Source: Chromatiales bacterium (lineage in GTDB: Bacteria; Pseudomonadota; Gammaproteobacteria; Steroidobacterales; GCA-2729495). Taken from it: a stretch of DNA of 64,000 nucleotides. The DNA lies in assembly GCA_002688175.1 (NCBI GenBank), contig NZCC01000061.1, positions 1-64,000 on the forward strand. The letters are read 5' to 3'. Each line of letters opens with the position of its first letter. The stretch's first letter is position 1. Shown here one piece after another: positions 1 to 7,610 of the stretch. The position numbers and the translations under genes are program-made. The notes beneath the pieces were generated by a model. The model did not search any database and was not told the origin of the DNA. It saw nothing but the letters and a program-made list of their open reading frames with translations.

Positions 1-19
1 GTATTTTGTGTCCGGGTAC

Positions 20-61
20 CCTTCCGAAACCTTAAAGCCGCTCCTGCGGCGTTTCGGAAGG
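20..61. repeat. REP-like hairpin, core shared with 22720-22801
   Basis: A palindrome with an 11-bp outer stem (20-30 with 51-61), an unpaired CTTAAA bulge and an inner GCCGC/GCGGC stem with a 4-nt loop. The same core recurs at 22746-22775. Two outer stem positions differ between the copies and the pairing partners change with them, which argues for a selected structure. No T-tract follows, so it is not a classical terminator. It lies just beyond the 3' end of thyA. Confidence 0.7.
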
Positions 62-129
62 ATATATGACGGAAAAGGCCGCCTGGGAAATAGCTAAAAT
101 CGCGAAACAGCCAGAATCACCCCCCAACC

Positions 130-924
130 CTAAACAGCAACAGCAGCCTTAATATGCGGATGCGACTCATAACCAACAATATCAAAGTCTTCACACCGAT
201 AATCAAACAAATCCGCCGGCCGGCGCTGTAACGCAAGTCGTGGCAACGGCAACGGCTCACGTTCGAGCTGCTGCCGGGTCTGATCAAGGTGATTCAGGTA
301 CAAATGACAATCGCCGCCCGTCCAGATGAAATCACCGACTTTAAGGTCAGTCTGTTGCGCCACCATATGCGTCAACAGCGCATACGAGGCGATATTGAAC
401 GGCACACCGAGAAAAATATCCGCACTGCGCTGATAAAGCTGGCATGACAGATAGCCATCAGCCACATGGAATTGAAACAGGCAATGACACGGCGCCAGCG
501 CCATCTTATTAAGTTCTGCAACATTCCAGGCACTCACAATAATCCGGCGCGAATCCGGATCACGTTGCAGCGTCTCGACGACCTGACTGATCTGATCGAC
601 GGCCTCACCATTCGGGGTGGGCCACGAACGCCACTGTGCGCCGTATACAGGGCCGAGATCACCATCCGGACCGGCCCATTCATCCCAGATGGTAACGTCA
701 TTATCATTCAGATAAGCGACATTGGTGTCACCATTCAGAAACCACAATAATTCATGAATGATCGAACGGGTATGAATTTTCTTTGTAGTAACCAGCGGGA
801 ACCCGTCACGCAGATCGAAGCGCATCTGATGACCAAACACACTCAGCGTACCGGTCCCGGTTCGATCATCCTTTCGCGCACCGTCATCCAGCACCCGCTG
901 CATCAGCTGTAAATATTGCTGCAA
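130..924 (-). CDS. thyA: Thymidylate synthase
   Basis: Makes dTMP from dUMP using methylenetetrahydrofolate, in the cytoplasm. At 264 residues it has the length of the E. coli enzyme and aligns from the first residues ([14 protein letters not shown]). The catalytic cysteine is Cys146 in APCHCLFQF. The RTGTGT loop near residue 21 and the [19 protein letters not shown] region are intact. The start is TTG at 924, preceded by AGGGA at short spacing; no upstream ATG fits the family start. It lies 41 bp downstream of lgt on the same strand, the arrangement known from enterobacteria, so the two are probably cotranscribed. Function is near certain. Confidence 0.97.
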   Translation of the reverse strand: MQQYLQLMQRVLDDGARKDDRTGTGTLSVFGHQMRFDLRDGFPLVTTKKIHTRSIIHELLWFLNGDTNVAYLNDNDVTIWDEWAGPDGDLGPVYGAQWRSWPTPNGEAVDQISQVVETLQRDPDSRRIIVSAWNVAELNKMALAPCHCLFQFHVADGYLSCQLYQRSADIFLGVPFNIASYALLTHMVAQQTDLKVGDFIWTGGDCHLYLNHLDQTRQQLEREPLPLPRLALQRRPADLFDYRCEDFDIVGYESHPHIKAAVAV

Positions 925-965
925 GCTTCCCTACTCCCCCAATACACCCAGAACCAACAACCCAC

Positions 966-1808
966 TCAAGCCCCTGGCTGACGACGATAGGCCAGCCACA
1001 ATAATAGTATGCCACCGACAATCAGCGGCAGGGTTAAAACGTGCCCCATTGTGACCCAGCCAAAGGCCAGGTAATCAATATGGGAATCGGGCAACCGCAC
1101 CATTTCTACGGCAAACCGCGACAATCCGTAACCCAGCAGGAATACGCCGGTCACCGATTTTACTGGCCGTGGCCGCGAAGAGAAAATCCAGATTACGGCA
1201 AATAACAGGAAACCTTCGAGCAGGGCCTCGTATAACGGTGACGGATGGAGCGGCGGCGTCCACAGCGTACCGCGCGGCAGACTCAATTGTTCAAAGCACA
1301 GGTCAAAGAAGCGTTGATTCGTACAATCAACCTGCATGGCCCACGGCACGGAACCGGGACGACCCCATAACTCGCCGTTGATAAAATTGCCGATACGCCC
1401 GGCAGCCAGGCCGAGGCATGCCATCGGCGCGATAAAATCATTAAGCTGCCACCACGTGCAGCCAAGTCTGCGGGCAAACAACCAGGCTGCTGCCGCAACA
1501 CCGAGAAACCCCCCGTGAAATGACATGCCGCCCTGCCAGATCCTGAGCAGGCTCAGTGGATCATCAACAACCTGTCCGAAGTTGTAGAACAGCATGTAAC
1601 CAAGCCGGCCACCAATAATGACGCCAATGGCAGTATAAAACAGCAGGTCGTCAACCGTTTCGACCGGCACTATTGCACCCGGCTGGCTGGCACGTCGACG
1701 CATCAGGAACCAGGCTGCCGCAAATCCGATCAGATACATCAGGCCATACCAACGTATCGCGACAGGGCCCAGCTGTAACGCGATTGGGTCAAAACCGGAG
1801 TATTGCAA
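966..1808 (-). CDS. lgt: Prolipoprotein diacylglyceryl transferase
   Basis: Inner-membrane enzyme that moves diacylglycerol from phosphatidylglycerol to the lipobox cysteine of prolipoproteins. The 280-residue protein shows about seven hydrophobic segments and the Lgt signature GRIGNFINGELWGR at about 137-150. The family motifs IRWYGLMY (18-25) and MSFHGG (95-100) are present. The start appears to be TTG at 1808, giving the usual short N-terminus before the DPIALQLGP segment. Lipoproteins that would need it occur in this window (17521, 62768). It is the first gene of the lgt-thyA pair. Identity is secure; the start codon is less so. Confidence 0.96.
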   Translation of the reverse strand: MQYSGFDPIALQLGPVAIRWYGLMYLIGFAAAWFLMRRRASQPGAIVPVETVDDLLFYTAIGVIIGGRLGYMLFYNFGQVVDDPLSLLRIWQGGMSFHGGFLGVAAAAWLFARRLGCTWWQLNDFIAPMACLGLAAGRIGNFINGELWGRPGSVPWAMQVDCTNQRFFDLCFEQLSLPRGTLWTPPLHPSPLYEALLEGFLLFAVIWIFSSRPRPVKSVTGVFLLGYGLSRFAVEMVRLPDSHIDYLAFGWVTMGHVLTLPLIVGGILLLWLAYRRQPGA

Positions 1809-1917
1809 GATCTTTATTCTCTAAGGTGTAATAAATGTTAAGCGGCCGAACAAGATAGAGAATATCCTGTCTGGCCTGACTCCGGGAAGTTTTTTACCTG
1901 ATTGGATATCACTGCGG

Positions 1918-3979
1918 ATGAACTCACTAAAAAATGAAACGAGCCCGTATCTGCTCCAGCATGCGGACAATCCGGTCAACTGGTATCCCTGGGGTGAGCA
2001 GGCACTTGAGCTTGCGCGCCAACAGAACAAGCCGATCCTGCTGTCGATCGGTTATTCAGCTTGCCACTGGTGCCATGTCATGGCACACGAATCATTTGCG
2101 GACGAACCAACGGCAGATTTGATGAATCAACTTTTCATCAACATCAAGATAGACCGTGAAGAACGCCCCGACATCGACAAGATCTATCAATCAGCACACC
2201 AGTTGATTCAGCGCCGACCCGGCGGCTGGCCGCTGACTGTATTTCTGAGTCCGCTCGATCAACGCCCTTAATTTTACCGGCACCTATTTCCCAAACCAGT
2301 CCCGTGACGGAATGCCGGCATTTACTGATCTGCTGCACAAGGCAAGTGAGCATTTTCATGCCAACGGAGATGCCGTCAGTGAATACGGCCAGATCCTCAT
2401 CAATGCACTTGCACAAGTTGACACACCTCAACCGGCCGCAGAAGACCCGCTATCCGGTCGCTCACTGACCGCAGCACGAGAAACGCTCGGCCAGATGTTC
2501 GATGGTGAAAACGGTGGTTTCAACAGCGCGCCAAAATTTCCGAATCCGACGAATCTGGACCGACTGATGCGACACTGGCGCAATTCGACCCAAGCCAGCC
2601 AGGGCAGCGAATCGGACCAGCAGGCCATGTTCATCTGCGCACTCACGCTGATCCGGATGGCCGAAGGCGGCATCTTTGACCAGGTTGGCGGCGGCTTCTA
2701 CCGATACTCTGTCGATGCCGAATGGACCATCCCGCACTTTGAAAAGATGCTGTACGACAATGCCGAACTGCTGGCGCTGTACGCCTGCTTCTGGCAAATC
2801 AGCGGTGACGACACTTATCGCCGCATTGCGCTCGATACCGCCGAGTGGGCATTACGCGAAATGCGCGCACCGAACGGTGCCTTCTACTCTGCTCTCGACG
2901 CTGACTCGGACGGCACTGAAGGCCAGTTCTACGTCTGGACCCCGGACGAGATTCGGATGATTCTGACGGATGACGAATACTCGACTTTTGCCCCCCGCTA
3001 CGGACTCGATAAACCGGCTAATTTTGAGGGCAGCTGGCACTTACGAATCAGCGCAACGCTTGAGTCAATCGCGACCCGGGTTGGCCAAACTCCTGCAGCC
3101 GTGCAGCGGCTCATCGATGCAGCAAGAAACAAATTACTCACCGCCCGTGAAGCCCGCGCACGTCCCGACTGTGACGACAAAATCCTGGCCAGCTGGAATG
3201 CGCTGATGATTCGCGGCTGCGCAATCGCCGCACGCGCATTACAGGAAGAACAGCTCGCCGTGGTAGCCGCCGAAGCACTCGACTTTATTCGCCACCATAT
3301 GGTTATCGATGGTCACTTACACGCAACCTACCGGGATGGCCAGGCAAAATTTAACGCGTATCTGGACGATTACGCATTCCTGCTCAACGCAACAATTGAA
3401 TTGTTACAGTCACGCTGGGACAGCGAACACCTGGAATTTGCGATCTGGCTGGCCGACCAGCTGCTGGCTGAATTCACCGACACTGAACACGGTGGATTCT
3501 TTTTCACCGCCAGCGGCCACGAACAGTTGATCCATCGCAGCAAGACCATGGCTGATGAAGCCGTACCATCGGGCAACGGAATCGCCGCACTCGCCCTCAA
3601 TCGTCTCGGTCATCTGCTCGGCGAAACGAAATACCTGGAAGCCGCACTCGCAACAGTAAGCGCAACCGGCAGTGCACTCGATGAATTCCCGCATGCTCAT
3701 GCGTCCCTGATCACCGCACTCGATGAGATCCTGGAACCGGCTGAGATCATCGTGCTGCGTGGCGATCAGGAAGAAATCTCCAGGTGGGCACTGGCCATCG
3801 GCGCGATCTACACACCTAAACGCCTCATTTTTACAATCCCGGACACGGCTACAAACCTTCCCGCCGCGTTGTCCGTTCGCGTCCCCGCCGGCCAGCCGGT
3901 CGCTTACATCTGCCGCGGCACGACTTGCAGTCAACCATTGACATCACTAGAAGCGATCGCCGCTGAACTTAGCAAATAA
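1918..3979 (+). pseudogene. DUF255 thioredoxin-like protein (YyaL/SPATA20 family), frameshifted
   Basis: Two adjacent frames together encode one full-length member of the DUF255 family, a thioredoxin-like domain followed by a six-hairpin glycosidase-like domain. The first frame (1918-2271, 117 aa) has the family start [18 protein letters not shown] and the CHWC redox motif, and stops right after FLSPLDQRP. The second frame resumes with NFTGTYFP from about 2270 (first ATG at 2312, 555 aa) and carries the rest, including PHFEKMLYDNAELL and the VPSGNG segment. The break is a one-base shift around 2264-2272, where homologues read straight through FLTPDG..FFGGTYFP. The downstream frame is otherwise intact, so this is either a recent mutation or a sequence error. 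The cellular role of the family is poorly defined. Confidence 0.85.
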
Positions 3980-3990
3980 CACCCACACCA

Positions 3991-4008
3991 ATTGCCCGTC
4001 AGGGCAAT
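3991..4008. repeat. Short perfect hairpin after the DUF255 gene
   Basis: ATTGCCC-GTCA-GGGCAAT, a 7-bp perfect stem with a tetraloop, beginning 11 bp after the stop codon. There is no T-run behind it, so it is a weak terminator candidate at best. It sits next to the REP-like copy at 4017-4035 and may belong to the same compound repeat. Confidence 0.5.
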
Positions 4009-4016
4009 AGCTGGAG

Positions 4017-4035
4017 TCGTGGCTGAAACCACTCC
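4017..4035 (-). repeat. REP-like element (GGAGYGGYTTYAGCC family)
   Basis: On the minus strand it reads GGAGTGGTTTCAGCCACGA, matching the shape of REP sequences in Pseudomonas and relatives. Further copies lie at 7637-7655, 7677-7695 and 39048-39066. The GTGG/CCAC inner stem is preserved. It lies between the DUF255 gene and the FAD oxidase. Confidence 0.6.
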
Positions 4036-4132
4036 TGCAGTTGCCACGGCTCGGACGATCAATCGGTCTACGGTTTACATTGCTCAACAGACCAGCCCAC
4101 AATGAATCATTCGTTTGTCACCCTGGATTGCA

Positions 4133-5590
4133 ATGAATAATCACCCTTCACTGCGCACCAACAGACGCAAACTACTGACCGCCCTCGGCACAATCCCGCT
4201 CGCATTCGGCGCCAGCCGTTACCTGCGTGCCGCTGAGCGCCAGGACGTCATTATTCTGGGTGCAGGCCTGTCCGGCCTCTACAGTGCCATGCTGCTCGAA
4301 GAGCAGGGCTTTAATGTAACTCTACTCGAGGCCTCCGACCATGTGGGTGGCCGGGTGCAGACGCGCACACTTGACGGTGTCCGGCATGAACTCGGCGCCA
4401 GCGATATCGGCGTCATGTATGCGCGGGTGCTGGACATGATGAACCGACTGAACCTCAAGCGGGTACCCAGCGCCCTCAAAATCAAACCATACAGTTACCA
4501 CGTTAACGACCAGCTATTGAACGAAACTGAATGGGCATCAGCCGATGCCAACCAGACGGCCGGTGATGAACGGGAGATCGCGCCATCAAGACTGCAATCT
4601 CACCTGCTCGGCCTCCATAACCCGCTGGAGAATCTTGACGACTGGCTGCTGCCGCAGCATTACGGTCTGGATATACCGATCGCGCAATATCTCACCAGCC
4701 AGGGTGTCTCTGACGAGGCGATCCGCCTGTTCGGACACTCGTATAACGGTACCGGCATGAACCGCACATCAGCACTGTCATTATTCCGTGATACGACACG
4801 GACAAATTTCGGCATCAAAGCCTTTATGCAGATGAAAGCAGCCGGGCAACAGGTTGCACCGCTGAGCCAGGTGGCCGGCGGCAATCAGCGCCTGCCCGAA
4901 GCGATGGCTGCCAGCCTCAAGACCGAGATTCGCTTTAGCCAGGCAGCGGCTGCAATATTTCATGATACCAGGGGTGTCGAAGTCACCTGCAATGATGGCA
5001 GCCGGTACCGTGGCGACTTCCTGGTGTCCGCGATCCCGTTGACTGCATTACGCCGGATCGAAATTACGCCGACGCTGTCGGCCGACAAAGCGGCGATCGT
5101 GCACCAGATGGAATATTACGCGGTGAGCAAATTCTACCTGCGACCGAAGACAAAGTTCTGGGAGACGGACGGTTACGATGCAAGCATGTGGACGGACGGA
5201 CCTGTCGAAAGAGTGTTCGCCGGCACCGACGAGAATGACGAGGTCCACTCGTTGCTCGTCTGGATCACCGGTCAGGGCAGTCGCCGGATCGACCAGATGG
5301 GGCGTGAGGCGGCTACCCGCTTTGTCCTCGATACACTGGCCCGTATCAGGCCGGCTTCGCGGGGCCAGCTGGAGGTTCTGGGCTACCACTCCTGGGGCAA
5401 AACCCCGTACCTCAACGGCTGCGGCCACAGCTATTCCGCCGGGCAAATCGAGCGCTATGCGGCCAACCTGCCGGCCCCTGAGGGACGGATTCATTTTGCC
5501 GGGGAGCATACCCGGCGGCGCGAGTTCGGCATGGAGGCGGCCATGGCATCTGCCGAACGGGTACTCAGCGAGATTCTGCAAGTCACCTGA
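4133..5590 (+). CDS. Tat-exported FAD-dependent amine oxidase family protein
   Basis: A flavin monoamine-oxidase family oxidoreductase of about 485 residues. The N-terminus carries a twin-arginine-like signal (NRRKLLTALG followed by a hydrophobic stretch), so folded export to the periplasm is inferred. After it comes the dinucleotide fold GAGLSGLYSAMLLEEQG and the family GGR motif (VGGRVQTR). The C-terminal FAD-binding segment is IHFAGEHTRRREFGMEAAMASAERV. ATG 4133 is preferred over TTG 4115 because it puts the arginine pair at a normal distance from the start. The natural substrate cannot be read from the sequence; amine or amino-acid oxidation is the family expectation. It stands alone, about 145 bp before the amidohydrolase gene. 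Confidence 0.85.
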   Translation: MNNHPSLRTNRRKLLTALGTIPLAFGASRYLRAAERQDVIILGAGLSGLYSAMLLEEQGFNVTLLEASDHVGGRVQTRTLDGVRHELGASDIGVMYARVLDMMNRLNLKRVPSALKIKPYSYHVNDQLLNETEWASADANQTAGDEREIAPSRLQSHLLGLHNPLENLDDWLLPQHYGLDIPIAQYLTSQGVSDEAIRLFGHSYNGTGMNRTSALSLFRDTTRTNFGIKAFMQMKAAGQQVAPLSQVAGGNQRLPEAMAASLKTEIRFSQAAAAIFHDTRGVEVTCNDGSRYRGDFLVSAIPLTALRRIEITPTLSADKAAIVHQMEYYAVSKFYLRPKTKFWETDGYDASMWTDGPVERVFAGTDENDEVHSLLVWITGQGSRRIDQMGREAATRFVLDTLARIRPASRGQLEVLGYHSWGKTPYLNGCGHSYSAGQIERYAANLPAPEGRIHFAGEHTRRREFGMEAAMASAERVLSEILQVT

Positions 5591-5683
5591 GCGATCAACC
5601 CTGCTCAGGATTAATATTTCTTATTGATTACCAAAGAACAATTAAATTGACAAAACTATAATTTGGGCACAATCTGGTGTGGT

Positions 5684-5707
5684 CGGGTGTTATAGCCATC
5701 ACACCCG
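5684..5707. promoter_or_regulatory. Inverted repeat in amidohydrolase leader, possible operator
   Basis: CGGGTGT and ACACCCG are perfect 7-bp half-sites separated by 10 bp, 30 bp before the ATG at 5738. Upstream are a TTGACA (5647) and a TATAAT (5657), which overlap each other and so cannot be the -35 and -10 of one promoter. The repeat could bind a dimeric regulator or fold in the leader. No regulator is adjacent upstream; the nearest is the LysR gene at 9690. Confidence 0.4.
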
Positions 5708-5737
5708 TAAATCACACGTTGACAGGAGACCCCCTAC

Positions 5738-7177
5738 ATGTGGATACGCAAGAACCATAAGGACCGCCTGAGCGGCACTCACCTCCCCCTGCCGACCCAA
5801 GTCGTGTCAAACGAGGAGTTTGAGCCGATGCCACAGACCGTGGATCAAAAAACGGTCGAGAACCTGATCCTCGAGATGGCTGACGAATACGGCCGCAAAC
5901 TCGGTCTGTCGCGACGAGCATTTTTGCAAACCACCGGCGGCATGGCTGCCGCATTCCTGGCCATGAATCGCGTGTTCGGTGAGTCGTTCAAAGTCTCGGA
6001 GGCAGAGATCCTGGAACCCGAGGCATTTACTGAAAGATGGCCAAAGGACCAGTTCATCTTCGATATCCAGACCCATCATGTCAAAGACAGCATTGCAGGA
6101 CCGGCCATGTTCCGGAAAATGACCGGCAAGCTCGGTCTGAATCCGGAACTCGCGGGAATCAAGCCACCCCCCGACATCCTGCATCGAGCCAACTATTTCA
6201 AGGAAATTTTCTTTGATAGCGACACGGTCATGGCGATGATCACCGGCGCTGTCATCGGCGAGAAAAAGCACCACGCCCTGCCCGCTGAAGAAATGGTCAA
6301 GACCCGCAACCTGATCAATGAGGCCGCCGGTTCACAGCGCATGCTGAGTCACGGACTCGGTGATCCGACACTCGACAACGCGCTTGAAGACTGCGAGTAC
6401 CAGGTCAAGGAACTCGGCATCGACGCGATGAAGTTCTACTCCGGTAATCCAACCGGGCCATGGCGTCTCGACGATGAGAAAGTTGCTTATCCCTATTTTG
6501 AAAAATGCCAGGAACTGGGCATCAAGAACCTGAGCTTCCACAAGGGTCTGCCGATGCCCGGCAAGGTACCGGCCGGTAAACCCAAGGGCTATTACTGGAT
6601 GCCGGATGATATTCCGCAGGTGGCGAAAGATTTCCCGAACCTGAACTTCATCATTTATCACTCGGCAATGGAAGCCATGGTCTCGACGCTGCCCCCGGGC
6701 AAGACCGGCATTGGCGATGACGGCTATATTCCGTGGACGACGGACCTGGTTAAATCGATCAAGGATGACCCGTCGCTGACCAACGTCTATGCAGAGCTGG
6801 GTACCGTATTTGCATTCTCGGTTATCACCCATCCGGAGATCTGCGGTCACCTGCTGGGCCAGTTGTTCGACGGCTTCGGCACCGAGCGGATCCTGTGGGG
6901 TACGGATTGCATCTGGTGGGGTTCACCGCAATGGCTGATCGAATCATTCCGGCGTTTCCAGATCCCGGAACACCTCCGTGACCGGTTCGGCTATGCTGAA
7001 ATCAGCGCTGCACAGCGCAACCTTATTTTCGGCAAGAATTCTGCCGATCTGTACGGCATCGATATTGATGCCGTACGCAAAGCCGTCCCCGGCGACAAGC
7101 TGACACAGATGAAAACCGCTTACCAGGAAGCCGGACCGCAACCAAGCAACACAACTTACGGCTGGGTACTGGCATAG
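5738..7177 (+). CDS. Tat-exported amidohydrolase (amidohydrolase-2 family)
   Basis: A 479-residue metal-dependent hydrolase of the TIM-barrel amidohydrolase-2 class. AGGAG nine bases upstream supports ATG 5738. The N-terminal region of about 50 residues is followed by a twin-arginine motif (LSRRAFLQTTGG) and a hydrophobic stretch, so periplasmic export is likely. Barrel landmarks are DIQTHHV near the start of the domain, IIYHSAME in the middle, and the metal-site aspartate in ILWGTDCIWWGSPQW near residue 390. DIQTHHV stands where a DxHxH-type motif is usual, so metal binding may be atypical. It is followed after 12 bp by a cytochrome c and then a PQQ dehydrogenase, suggesting that it processes a periplasmic substrate or product. 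The reaction is unknown. Confidence 0.8.
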   Translation: MWIRKNHKDRLSGTHLPLPTQVVSNEEFEPMPQTVDQKTVENLILEMADEYGRKLGLSRRAFLQTTGGMAAAFLAMNRVFGESFKVSEAEILEPEAFTERWPKDQFIFDIQTHHVKDSIAGPAMFRKMTGKLGLNPELAGIKPPPDILHRANYFKEIFFDSDTVMAMITGAVIGEKKHHALPAEEMVKTRNLINEAAGSQRMLSHGLGDPTLDNALEDCEYQVKELGIDAMKFYSGNPTGPWRLDDEKVAYPYFEKCQELGIKNLSFHKGLPMPGKVPAGKPKGYYWMPDDIPQVAKDFPNLNFIIYHSAMEAMVSTLPPGKTGIGDDGYIPWTTDLVKSIKDDPSLTNVYAELGTVFAFSVITHPEICGHLLGQLFDGFGTERILWGTDCIWWGSPQWLIESFRRFQIPEHLRDRFGYAEISAAQRNLIFGKNSADLYGIDIDAVRKAVPGDKLTQMKTAYQEAGPQPSNTTYGWVLA

Positions 7178-7189
7178 GAATCAATCGAC

Positions 7190-7594
7190 ATGACATCAAT
7201 AAAGCTTTTAAGCATCACTGCTCTGCTTTGCATCAGCGGGCTTGCAGTACAGGCTGCTGACAAACCGGCGCTCGAAACCAATAACTGCGCCGCGACCGGC
7301 AATCTGCGCGGCGATGCACAGGCGGGTCAGGATGTGCACCTTGAGCATTGCGCCGAATGCCATGGCTATGACGGTAAGGCCGAAGTTATTGTCATGCATA
7401 TGGACGAACCGCCGCATGACCAGACCGATGTCGAGTACATGAAGAAACTGAATGACCAGTTTCTGTACCTGGCAATCTGCAAAGGCGGTGAGGCGATCGG
7501 AAAATCGCTGGTGATGCCCGGCTGGGGTGACCTGTTAACGGACCAGGAAATCCGTGACCTGGTTGCCTGGATCAGAACTTTTTCCGAGACCTAG
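7190..7594 (+). CDS. Periplasmic cytochrome c
   Basis: A 134-residue monohaem cytochrome c with a cleavable signal peptide (hydrophobic core ISGLAVQAA). The haem site is CAECH at about residues 55-59. The likely axial methionine lies in VMPGWG near residue 107, followed by a C-terminal helix typical of class I cytochromes (DLVAWIRTF). It lies between a periplasmic amidohydrolase and a PQQ dehydrogenase with 12- and 16-bp gaps, so it is almost certainly cotranscribed and is the inferred electron acceptor of the quinoprotein. Confidence 0.9.
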   Translation: MTSIKLLSITALLCISGLAVQAADKPALETNNCAATGNLRGDAQAGQDVHLEHCAECHGYDGKAEVIVMHMDEPPHDQTDVEYMKKLNDQFLYLAICKGGEAIGKSLVMPGWGDLLTDQEIRDLVAWIRTFSET

Positions 7595-7610
7595 GACCAG
7601 CAGGGGAAAC

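Noticed and set aside
3410-3934. 174-codon minus-strand frame
   Set aside because: Antisense to the conserved C-terminal part of the DUF255 gene and without recognisable protein features.
5048-5581. 177-codon minus-strand frame
   Set aside because: Antisense to the FAD-binding C-terminus of the amine oxidase; no family similarity.
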